The position numbers were made by a program, and so were the translations under genes. A stretch of DNA of 59,760 bases, from contig CABUHI010000011.1 of the NCBI GenBank assembly GCA_902491345.1, positions 1 through 59,760 on the forward strand, given 5' to 3'. How positions within the stretch are numbered: position 1 is the first letter of the stretch; each line of letters starts with the position of its first letter. This DNA is from an uncultured Collinsella sp. GTDB lineage: Bacteria; Actinomycetota; Coriobacteriia; Coriobacteriales; Coriobacteriaceae. Below, piece after piece: positions 50,253 to 58,397 of the stretch. The notes below the pieces were generated by a model. That model did no database searches and was not told where the DNA came from. It saw only the letters and a list, made by a program, of their open reading frames with translations.

Positions 50253-51458
50253 ATGCGTACGATCACCGAGTCCGAGTCCACCCCCAAGGCCGACGGCTTC
50301 TTCATGCCCGCCGAGTTCGCCCCGCAGGATCGCGTGTGGATGGGCTGGCCCCACCGCACCGACACCTGGGCCCACGGCGCCAAGCCGGCCCAGAAGCAGT
50401 ATGCCGCCATCGCCCGCGCCATCTCCGAGTTCACCCCGGTCTATATGTGCGCCAACCAGGTCGACTACGCCAACTGCAAGGCCGTCTTCGAGAACGACGA
50501 GAACGTCACCGTCATCGAGATGACCACCGACGACGCCTGGTTCCGCGACACTGCCGCCACCTACGTCATCAACGGCAAGGGCGAGAAGCGCGCCAACCAC
50601 TGGCACTTCAACGCCTACGGCGGCCTCGTCGACGGCCTGTACTTCCCGTGGGACAAGGACGAGCAGATCGCCCTCAAGATGGCTGAGCTCTCCGGCTGCC
50701 GCCGCTATCGTCCCGACGACATGATCCTCGAGGGCGGCTCCATCACCGTCGACGGCGAGGGCACCCTTGTCGTGACCGACCAGTGCCTGCTTTCCCCGGG
50801 CCGCACCTGCTCTGCGGTTCTGGAGGAGGAAGAGGATCCCGAGTCCATCTGGCCCAAGTACCGCAAGAAGTTTGAGCCCTGGAGCGAGGAGCTTCGCGCC
50901 TACATGGACGAGCACCTCAAGGATTACCTGGGTGTCGAGAAGGTCATCTGGGTCAAGGAGGGCATCGACCCCGAGGAGACCAACGGCCACATCGACGACG
51001 TCGCCACGTTCATCGCGCCGGGCGTCATGGCCTGCATTTGGACCGACGATCCCGAGTATCCGTTCTACGAGCAGTGCCACGCTGCCTACGAGACCCTCTC
51101 CAACGCCGTCGACGCCAAGGGCCGCAAGATGAAGGTCTACAAGCTCTGCATGCCCGTGAACCCGCTGTTCATGGACCAGGCTTCCTGCGACACCATCGAC
51201 GCCGACGAGAACGCCGAGCCGCGCGTCCCCGACGAGCCGCTGATCGCCTCCTACATGAACTACCTCGTGACCAACCACGGCGTTATCGTCCCGCAGTACG
51301 GCGACGAGAACGACCAGCTGGCCGTCGACACGCTCCAGAAGATCTACGACGAGGTCTGGGGCGAGGGCGTCTACAAGTGCGTCGGCGTTCAGTCCGAGCA
51401 GGTCGTCTTCGGTGGCGGCAACATCCACTGCATTACTCAGCAGGAGCCGTCCGCGTAA
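50253..51458 (+). CDS. aguA: agmatine deiminase
   Basis: Hydrolyses agmatine to N-carbamoylputrescine and ammonia. A 401-residue guanidino-modifying enzyme with WMGWPHRTDTW near the start, RDTAATYV, NGHIDDVATF with the catalytic His, and the nucleophile Cys393 in GGGNIHCITQQEP. It is somewhat longer than the usual 365-380 residues because of an acidic insert before the GHIDD motif (EEEEDPESIWPKYRKKFEP). GGAGGAAA precedes the ATG at 50253; upstream in-frame starts lie in the structured leader. Confidence 0.94.
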   Translation: MRTITESESTPKADGFFMPAEFAPQDRVWMGWPHRTDTWAHGAKPAQKQYAAIARAISEFTPVYMCANQVDYANCKAVFENDENVTVIEMTTDDAWFRDTAATYVINGKGEKRANHWHFNAYGGLVDGLYFPWDKDEQIALKMAELSGCRRYRPDDMILEGGSITVDGEGTLVVTDQCLLSPGRTCSAVLEEEEDPESIWPKYRKKFEPWSEELRAYMDEHLKDYLGVEKVIWVKEGIDPEETNGHIDDVATFIAPGVMACIWTDDPEYPFYEQCHAAYETLSNAVDAKGRKMKVYKLCMPVNPLFMDQASCDTIDADENAEPRVPDEPLIASYMNYLVTNHGVIVPQYGDENDQLAVDTLQKIYDEVWGEGVYKCVGVQSEQVVFGGGNIHCITQQEPSA

Positions 51459-51559
51459 TTGTCTGTCTTCCCGAGGCACGGCACCTTGCCCTTCAATCGT
51501 CGGGCATGACCCTTAAGGTCTATGCCCTCCTCTTTCAGGGCAATCTGCCGCACCTCAGA

Positions 51560-51775
51560 AACCCAGCCGATCAATCGGACAGTCGGTGAATCGCACCGTG
51601 ACCATCTCGGGGCATTGATGGTCGGTTTATTCGATGTCTTGGTCGGCTGGGTTTTTCTTTGGGCACTCCGTTGCCTCCACTTCGGAGTGCCCGCCTCTTT
51701 GATTGAGTACGCGTCTGATCTGGGATTTATTGCGGGTTAGGCCAATTGTTCGCTTGAATATCCCAGGTCAGACGC
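51560..51775 (+). promoter_or_regulatory. series of hairpins between aguA and the second antiporter
   Basis: AACCCAGCCGA (51560) pairs with TCGGCTGGGTT (51643-51653), enclosing GACCATC/GATGGTC, and is followed by TTTCTTT, so it can terminate. Next is GGGCACTCCG with CGGAGTGCCC (51661-51692), then GCGTCTGATCTGGGAT with ATCCCAGGTCAGACGC (51711-51775). The remaining bases to 52004 hold no ORF I can support. Confidence 0.55.
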
Positions 51776-52004
51776 GTCTTCAATTGCCAAAAGATTCCGG
51801 TCGCAATCGCGGCCGTTTTGATCGGAGTATCTATGTACCAGCGTATCGTTATCTACACGCGCCTGTTCCGCGAGCGTTGGTCCAACAATTGCATCCTCTC
51901 TTCTCTTTGGGATGGCACCTGCACCGGTGACGCGGCCTGCAACCCTACCTTGGGCTGCGCCTTCGGTACAGATGCCATCCTTTTTGCTGTAGGGGAAGCG
52001 TGCC

Positions 52005-53414
52005 ATGGCAGGTAAAAAGTTCTCCCTGTTCGAGGTCATCCTCTCGGTTATCTGCGTTGTCTTTACCATCGAGGCGGCTGCTCCGGCATCTGCCATGGGT
52101 AACGTGCAGTTCTTCTGGTGGATCTTCCTTATCATTACGTTTTTGCTTCCCTATGGCCTGGTGGTGGCCGAGCTCGGTACGGCGTTCGATTCCGAGGGCG
52201 GCCTGTACGACTGGGTTCGCCTGGGCTTGGGAGACCGTTGGTGTGCACGCTGCTCCTGGTGCTATTGGGTCAACTTTCCACTGTGGGTGGCAAGTATCGC
52301 CTGCATGTTCCCCAGTGTCATCAATGCGGTATGGGGCATCGAATTTTCGCTTGGGGTCCGAATTGCCATCGAGCTTGCCTTTGTGTGGGGCGTCACGGTC
52401 ATGGCAATGCAGCCGGTGGCCGAGGCCGATTGGGTCATGGATGGCGGCGCCGTCATCAAGGTGCTCATTACCGCCGTGGTGGGAATCATCGGCATCTGGT
52501 TTGCCTGCAACAACGGCTTTGCCAACGATATGTCGTTTAAGACATTTGTCCCCGATCTGGGAGACACTAACTCACTGACGTATCTTTCAATCATCCTATT
52601 CAACTTTATGGGCTTTGAGGTGGTCGCGACCTTTGCCAGCACGATGAAGAACCCATCGCGCGATATCCCCAAGGCGGTTATCGCCGGTGGCGTTGCCATC
52701 GCGGCGATCTACATTATCTGTGGCATCGGTATTGGAGCCGCGGTTCCCACCGAGCAGCTTTCACTCGATTCGGGCATTGTGGACGCGGTTGCCGCCATGG
52801 TGGGGCGCGCTCACCCGCTGACGATGGTCGTGGGCGTGGCCTTTCTGGTAACGCTGTTTGCCAACATGATCTGTTGGAGCTTTGGCGTCAACAACGTGGC
52901 GAGCTATGCCGCGCGCCATGGCAACATGCCGCGTCCCTTTGCGCTGGTGTCCAAGAAGACCGGCATGCCCAACGGCTCGGCACTCATTAACGGTTGTTTT
53001 GCCAGCTTGGTGCTGCTACTTCAGATTCCGCTGGGTGAAGGTTCCGACGTCTTTTGGGTCTTCTTCTCGATGAACGTCGTCTTTCTGCTCATGAGCTATA
53101 TCCCGATGTTCCCGGCGTTTTGGCGCCTGCGTAAATACGACGACCGCCCGCGTGTGTTTCGCGCGCCCTTCGAGGGCAAGGTGCTTGCGGTAGCGCTTGC
53201 GGTGCCGGTGGTAGAACTCGTGCTTTCGATTGTTGCGACAATCGTGCCGCTTAACAGCTCGCCCGCCGAGATGTCAAAGTTGCCGATCCTCATGGGTGTG
53301 GTGATCGGCGTGTTGCTGGGCGAGGTTTCGCGCCTCATATCGCGCCGCGGCCGCAGCATCGACAATCCCGGCGTTGGCGCAAGGGGGACAGGTCGCTTTG
53401 CACCAAAACAGTAG
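52005..53414 (+). CDS. APC-family antiporter, paralogue of the aguD-like gene
   Basis: A 469-residue permease with about 12 membrane segments, strongly similar to the 48445 product throughout (IEAAAPASAMGNVQFFWW, FDSEGGLYDWVR, FNFMGFEVV). It ends in a basic tail with RRGRSIDNPG. GGGGAAG precedes the ATG. It lies after aguA, behind several hairpins including a possible terminator, so it may be a separate or attenuated unit. Substrate probably an amine or amino acid; it differs from the first copy in lacking the acidic tail. Confidence 0.86.
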   Translation: MAGKKFSLFEVILSVICVVFTIEAAAPASAMGNVQFFWWIFLIITFLLPYGLVVAELGTAFDSEGGLYDWVRLGLGDRWCARCSWCYWVNFPLWVASIACMFPSVINAVWGIEFSLGVRIAIELAFVWGVTVMAMQPVAEADWVMDGGAVIKVLITAVVGIIGIWFACNNGFANDMSFKTFVPDLGDTNSLTYLSIILFNFMGFEVVATFASTMKNPSRDIPKAVIAGGVAIAAIYIICGIGIGAAVPTEQLSLDSGIVDAVAAMVGRAHPLTMVVGVAFLVTLFANMICWSFGVNNVASYAARHGNMPRPFALVSKKTGMPNGSALINGCFASLVLLLQIPLGEGSDVFWVFFSMNVVFLLMSYIPMFPAFWRLRKYDDRPRVFRAPFEGKVLAVALAVPVVELVLSIVATIVPLNSSPAEMSKLPILMGVVIGVLLGEVSRLISRRGRSIDNPGVGARGTGRFAPKQ

Positions 53415-53449
53415 CGCCGCGAGTTGTGCGGTGCTAGATGCATCTTGGA

Positions 53450-53641
53450 TTACTGCTCACGCTGCTCGGGATCAGATGCGAGCTTGGGTGCAAAGTAGGG
53501 GACGTGGCCCAGGTAGGGGCAGCTGTCCGAACGTGCCTCAACGGCGCAGGGGACATTGTCGTAGGTCATGGAAGAACCGAGTCGGGTGATGGCCTTGGCG
53601 GCGGGCGCGACGAGCATCTTGAGCGGAGCGATCGGTGTCAT
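53450..53641 (-). CDS. small hypothetical protein, 63 residues
   Basis: Begins MTPIAPLKMLVAPAAKAITR, with DNVPCAVEARSDSCPYLGHV later. I do not recognise it. The case for a real gene is a strong ribosome site, AAAGGAG, with 5 bases to the ATG at 53641, and its divergent position to the LuxR gene at 53770. Two cysteines and no membrane segment beyond a mildly hydrophobic N-terminus. Confidence 0.45.
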   Translation of the reverse strand: MTPIAPLKMLVAPAAKAITRLGSSMTYDNVPCAVEARSDSCPYLGHVPYFAPKLASDPEQREQ

Positions 53642-53769
53642 GGCATCTCCTTTCATCGGTGAGACACAGCTTGTTTATCTAAACGATACAGTACGTTTAA
53701 TCGGTGAGTCTAATCTTGCGGCAAAGAATCTGTCAACATCCTCACAGCATCTAGACAGGGGAGGCGGGC

Positions 53770-54761
53770 ATGAGTTTCGCGTTCTATATCTACACCACGA
53801 TTATCATGGGTGTGGCTCTGGTGACCAGTGCCGTGGCATTGGTGGTTTGGCTCATGACGCGCCGTCGCGACAGCCTCGTGGCCGCGGCGGGTTTTTGCTC
53901 TATATGCTCGATATGTCGGTCATCTTTTTTGACGAGTACAATCGGCTCAAATACGACTACGCCGTTACCTTTAGCGAGCCGCTGCAGCACCCCTTGCTGC
54001 GCTGCGTGCTTGGTATTGCCATCTATGCCTGCGTGGTGCTATGGATGTTTGCGCGCTTGCGCAAAAGACCGACGTCGCGCATGCTCGGACTCGCTATCGT
54101 GCCGTTTTCAATCTTGCAATTGCTGCTGGTGCCTCGCAGCGGCGCTGCCGGAGAGGTGCAGCAGTATCTCTTTTGGCTCACGCGTGACCTGGGTAATGTA
54201 GGATGTCTTGCCTATGCCGCCTGGCATTACCGGTACAGAGCAACGCGTGTTGAGAAACTCGACCTCGACCGCTCAAAGCTCTTTTGGAAGGTGGCCTTCG
54301 TTCTTGTGTTTTGCGTGATCGCCGAGGACACCTACATGATCTTGTTCTGCCGCCCCGACTCCCAAAACCCCGTCATCGGCCTCTTTTTGTGGTATCTGTC
54401 CGAGCGCAATATCTCCGAAAACGTGCTGCTCGTGGTATGCGCGGCTCAGCTTTTTTGCCAGTTTAGCCATATCCTGCGTGTGTATGCCCGTCATCCGCGT
54501 GCCGATGAGGACGTGGCAGCCGAGAGCGCAAGCTCTGAGGACGATCTCGCATCGCGTGTGGTGATTTATGCCGACGCCCATAAGCTGTCACGGCGCGAGC
54601 AGGAGGTGCTCACGCTGGTGCTGAAGGGCAACGACGCCCAAAACATCGCCAGCGAGTTGGTCATCAGCCCTGGCACGGTCAAGGCACACTTGCATCGCAT
54701 CTACGTTAAAAGCGGCGTCTCCAACCGAGATGACCTTATAGATACCTTTTGGCGTTCCTAG
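53770..54761 (+). CDS. membrane LuxR-family regulator, interrupted by a -1 frameshift
   Basis: The start at 53770 (GGGGAGG upstream) gives MSFAFYIYTTIIMGVALVTS and a first membrane segment, but this frame leaves the family after AAAGF at 53895. The -1 frame continues LLYMLDMSVIFFDEYN through more membrane segments to a LuxR helix-turn-helix (LSRREQEVLTLVLKGNDAQN, then IASELVISPGTVKAHLHRIY). The junction is at GGGTTTTT (53889-53896): one extra T restores a single frame of about 331 residues. The heptamer G-GGT-TTT fits a -1 slippery site. Sequencing error, phase variation, pseudogene or programmed frameshifting are all possible. Architecture matches the AguR-like protein at 45942. Confidence 0.78.
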
Positions 54762-54843
54762 CCTCATTCTTCCTCGCATGCGGGTCTTGCTGTGTGGGCG
54801 GCCACACCGTTGGGCGTAATGAAGCGGTAATAATCTCAGACAA

Positions 54844-54873
54844 TAAACCTGCAGGTAAAGCGTGTAAACCTGC
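54844..54873 (+). promoter_or_regulatory. direct repeat TAAACCTGC before the amidohydrolase
   Basis: TAAACCTGC at 54844-54852 and 54865-54873, 21 bases apart; a candidate LuxR site. Further on is hairpin GGGAGCG-CTA-CGCTCCC (54998-55014). The rest of the 315-base gap shows only weak stems. Confidence 0.35.
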
Positions 54874-55076
54874 TTAAACTGACCGTTTGCGGTCCCTGGC
54901 CTTGGCACGGGTTTGCCCCTGTGTATCAATGGGTGTAGCGCGAAGCCGCGGACGTGGGACAGACGTCCGAGCACGGCTTGTAGGCACGCGCCGATGCGGG
55001 AGCGCTACGCTCCCAACCGAGTGCCCACGCGGGCGGTGCGTCCGCGTTACAACCAAAGATGCCTGAGGAGGCTCGC

Positions 55077-56705
55077 ATGGACAAGGCTGATGTAGTTATC
55101 AAGAGCGACGCCGTCTTTACCGGCGATGGGCTCGAGCCGTTTAAGGGCGGCGTTGCCGTGCGGGGCGATAAAATCGTTGCCTGCGGTGACGATGCTCACC
55201 TGGCACCGTTTATCGGTCCCGATACCGAGGTGCGCGACTTTGGCGACCAGCTCGTCATGCCCGGCCTGATCGACTCGCACACGCATTTTGCCCAGGGCGC
55301 GTTTATGACCGACCCCGATTTTGCCGTCAACCTCATCGACTGCACCAGTTTTGAGATGGCGATGGAACGTGTCGTGGCGTTTGCGGCCGACCATCCCGAT
55401 AACGAGTGGATTCTGGGCTGCCAGATTATCCAGTTCCAGTGGGATGTCCCCGAGATGCCCACGGCCGCGATGATCGATGAGTACATCTCCGACCGCCCGG
55501 TATTTCTGCAGCAGGTTGACTTGCATACCTTTAGTGCCAATACCTGCGCCATCAACAAGGTGGGAGTAACTTCGCAGACGCCCGATCCCGCAGGCGGCAA
55601 GATCCTTAAGGATGCCGACGGCAATCTGACGGGCGTGTTTTCCAACAACGCCGGCGCCTTCTTTATGGACGAGGTCTACGACCCAGCGCCCGAGGTTGTT
55701 GACGCGTCGTTTGCAAAAACCGCCCGGCGCGCCAATGCCCTGGGAATCACTACGGTCGGCATGGTCAATCCTACGTTTGTGAGCATGGAAAACCCGTATG
55801 CGGTGTTGGCAGGTCTTAATGCCAAGGGCGACTTGCCGCTGCGCGTGTTCCTGTACACCGACCTGTTCGAAAACGAGTCCTTGACGCTCGAGCAGATCAA
55901 GGAGAAATACGCCTTCCCGGGTACGCAGGTGGAGTGGCACGGCTTTAAGCAGTTCCTTGATGGTGTGTGCTCCGACCATACCGCCTGGATGCTTGAACCC
56001 TATAGCAACGCACCCGACACCTGTGGTGAGCCCGCGGAGGAGCCGGAGCGCATCCGTGCTGCCATCCTGAGGGCGCAGGAATGGGGCGTTGACACGCGCA
56101 TCCATGCAATCGGCGATCGCTCGGTGCGTTTTGTGCTCGATTGCTTTGAGGAGGGCGAGCGCTTGCATGGCAAGCGGGATTGTCGCCACTCCATGGAGCA
56201 CAACGAGACGGTTCAACCCGAGGATATGCCGCGTTATGCCGAGCTCGGCGTCTGCCCCGGCATGCAGCCGTGGCACATGCTGCTCGATATGGCTGACCTT
56301 GCCAAGGACGAAGCCGTGGGTCCCGAGCGTGCCGCGCTTTCGTGGCCCCTGCATAGCCTGCTTGCCAGCGGAGCCGTGGTGCACCTGGGCAGTGACTTCC
56401 CCGTTGTGGGCTTGGAGCCCATGGAGGAGGTGTACGGCGCGGTCTTCCGCATGCTCGAGGACGGTTCCAACCCTGAGGGCTGGTTCCCCCAGGAGCGCAT
56501 TACCATGGCCGAGGCTCTGCGCGCCTACACCTATGGCAGCGCCTACGCCATGCATGCCGAGGACCGCATCGGCACGCTCGCGTGCGGCAAACAGGCAGAT
56601 ATCTGCGTGCTCGACCGCAATCTCTTTGATTGCGAGCCGGCCGAGGTGCTCGAGGCTACCGCAGCCCTCACGATGATCGCCGGCAAGGTGGTCTTTGAGG
56701 CATAG
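55077..56705 (+). CDS. YtcJ-like metal-dependent amidohydrolase
   Basis: A 542-residue amidohydrolase (Amidohydro_3 type). Metal ligands are visible as MPGLIDSHTHF (His-x-His), RIHAIGDRSV, HSMEHNETV and LGSDFPV. GAGGAGGCTCGC precedes the ATG. The substrate cannot be read from sequence; the position after amine transporters and a LuxR, and 87 bases before a MATE exporter gene, suggests hydrolysis of an N-acyl or amide compound whose product is exported. Confidence 0.86.
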   Translation: MDKADVVIKSDAVFTGDGLEPFKGGVAVRGDKIVACGDDAHLAPFIGPDTEVRDFGDQLVMPGLIDSHTHFAQGAFMTDPDFAVNLIDCTSFEMAMERVVAFAADHPDNEWILGCQIIQFQWDVPEMPTAAMIDEYISDRPVFLQQVDLHTFSANTCAINKVGVTSQTPDPAGGKILKDADGNLTGVFSNNAGAFFMDEVYDPAPEVVDASFAKTARRANALGITTVGMVNPTFVSMENPYAVLAGLNAKGDLPLRVFLYTDLFENESLTLEQIKEKYAFPGTQVEWHGFKQFLDGVCSDHTAWMLEPYSNAPDTCGEPAEEPERIRAAILRAQEWGVDTRIHAIGDRSVRFVLDCFEEGERLHGKRDCRHSMEHNETVQPEDMPRYAELGVCPGMQPWHMLLDMADLAKDEAVGPERAALSWPLHSLLASGAVVHLGSDFPVVGLEPMEEVYGAVFRMLEDGSNPEGWFPQERITMAEALRAYTYGSAYAMHAEDRIGTLACGKQADICVLDRNLFDCEPAEVLEATAALTMIAGKVVFEA

Positions 56706-56792
56706 CGCCATCGTTTGATTGGGCGGCTTGGTGCCAGTTGTCAGCCGCCTGACATCCATTCAGCACTACTCTCTCAAGGAAAGGGGAGAACA

Positions 56793-58169
56793 ATGGCAGA
56801 AGAAGTAACCGCTGCCGTGGAGGAGGAGCGCGAGCTCGCCTCCCAACCGATTCCCGGTCTGGTGCGTAAGTACACCATCGTCACCGGCCAGGGCATGCTC
56901 GCCCAGATCATCATGGTGGTCCTTGAGGGCCTCGTGATGGGTTGGGGCCTAGGTGCCCACGGCCTGGCATGTGTCTCGATCATTATGTCGGTCGAGTACA
57001 TCAACCTGGCCTTTGGCAACCTGTTTGGCACCGGCGTGCCCGCCGTGGTGGGCAACCTTTTGGGTGCCGGCGACATCAAGGGCGCAAGCAAGGCTTTTAG
57101 CCAGGGCTTTTGGCTCACCACGATCGTGAGTGTGCTGCTTGCTGTGGTGATGGCAGTGTTTACCGAGCCCATCTGCACATTCTTTGGCGCCACGCCCGAC
57201 ATCATGGCCGATACCGTTGCCGGCGTGCGCACCTTCGCCGTGCTGCTGCCGCTCACGGTCATTGGCCAGATGATCACCGCTGTGATGCGTGTGGACGAGA
57301 AGGTTCAGATCCAGGCCAACCTCATGACCGTTTCGGCCATCGTCGCCATCTGTTGGCTCGCGCTTTCCACGTTTGTGCTCAAGTTTGGCGTTATGGGCGC
57401 CGGCGTGTACTACGGGCTTTCCATCGGTATCTGGGCCATCGGTATCTTCTGGTTCATCGGGGGCAAAAAGTCCCAGCTCCAGATTAGCCTGGCCGACCTT
57501 AAGCTCGACCTCGCCATCTGCGGCCAGATCTTCAAGATCGGCTTCCCGTTCTTCCTGGTCCAGGGTGCGACCTTTATCTTTAATACCGTTGCCAACTCGC
57601 TTTTGGGTTCGCTCGGCGGCGACATGGGCTCGCTCTACATCGCAGCCTTTGGCGTGATCAACGGCTACATCCTCTACATTACCATGATGGTTGCCCAGTG
57701 CTTCTCCTACGGTCTGCAGCCCATCGCTGCCTTCAACGCCGGCGCAAAGGCTTGGGCACGCCTTAAGGAGACGCTCTCCTGCACGCTTAAGTACCAGGTT
57801 GTGACGCTGGCGCTGGTCACCGTCGCGCTCTGGCTTGCCGCCACCCCGGTGTGCGCCTTCTTTGCCGGCAGCGATCCTGCGCTCGTTGAGGTTGCCGCCA
57901 ACGCCACGCGTACTGTCATCCTGGCTGTTGCCCTGGGCTATCTTGCCATGACCATGTCGATGTATTTCCAGGCGGTCGAGAAGGTGGGTGTCGCCACGTT
58001 TACGGGCCTGCTTCGCTATGTGATCTGCTCGGTGCCGCTTATGTACCTCCTCGGCAACATGATGGGTGTCGAGGGCGTGTGGATCGCCCTGGTGGTGGCC
58101 GATGCCATTACTGGCATCATCTCCATTGCGCTCGCCGCGCACGAGTCCAAGCGCCTTGCCACGCTCTAG
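56793..58169 (+). CDS. MATE-family multidrug/toxin efflux transporter
   Basis: A 458-residue permease with about 12 membrane segments in two halves. An acidic N-terminus (EEVTAAVEEERE) precedes LVRKYTIVTGQGMLAQIIMV; NLLGAGDIKGASKAF and GLQPIAAFNAGAKAW are MATE landmarks. Probably sodium- or proton-driven export. AGGGGAG precedes the ATG. Likely in one operon with the amidohydrolase. Confidence 0.9.
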   Translation: MAEEVTAAVEEERELASQPIPGLVRKYTIVTGQGMLAQIIMVVLEGLVMGWGLGAHGLACVSIIMSVEYINLAFGNLFGTGVPAVVGNLLGAGDIKGASKAFSQGFWLTTIVSVLLAVVMAVFTEPICTFFGATPDIMADTVAGVRTFAVLLPLTVIGQMITAVMRVDEKVQIQANLMTVSAIVAICWLALSTFVLKFGVMGAGVYYGLSIGIWAIGIFWFIGGKKSQLQISLADLKLDLAICGQIFKIGFPFFLVQGATFIFNTVANSLLGSLGGDMGSLYIAAFGVINGYILYITMMVAQCFSYGLQPIAAFNAGAKAWARLKETLSCTLKYQVVTLALVTVALWLAATPVCAFFAGSDPALVEVAANATRTVILAVALGYLAMTMSMYFQAVEKVGVATFTGLLRYVICSVPLMYLLGNMMGVEGVWIALVVADAITGIISIALAAHESKRLATL

Positions 58170-58217
58170 GCTCGGACATGGCTGGCGTACGATAGTCGAA
58201 CAAGTTAACTCGCCTGC

Positions 58218-58258
58218 AAGCCACCACAATGGGGACAGCCCCCATTGTGGTGGCTTTT
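58218..58258 (+). terminator. intrinsic terminator after MATE
   Basis: AAGCCACCACAATGGGG pairs with CCCCATTGTGGTGGCTT, followed by TTGTT. Confidence 0.9.
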
Positions 58259-58310
58259 GTTATTTAGGGTCTGAGATTTCGGCTCTATAAATAATGCTTT
58301 TGAACTGGGT

Positions 58311-58372
58311 TACTATAAGATTATGGTAAACGCTACTATAAGATTATGGAGAATGAAACTATTCGATTATGG
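58311..58372 (+). promoter_or_regulatory. three 23-bp-period direct repeats upstream of ATPase 2
   Basis: TACTATAAGATTATGG at 58311 and 58334, and the variant AACTATTCGATTATGG at 58357, exactly 23 bases apart, 26 to 87 bases before the start codon. Confidence 0.85.
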
Positions 58373-58397
58373 TAACAGCGTAATAAGGGGCGTTGAT

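Noticed and set aside
53568..53769. Upstream in-frame extension of the second LuxR gene in the -1 frame
   Set aside because: It lacks a ribosome site, overlaps the divergent small gene, and does not encode membrane-like sequence; the 53770 start plus a frameshift explains the family alignment better.
58323..58397. N-terminal extension of ATPase 2 through the direct repeats
   Set aside because: The 23-bp period is not a multiple of three, so the repeats do not encode a repeated peptide, and a better start with AAGGGG lies at 58398.
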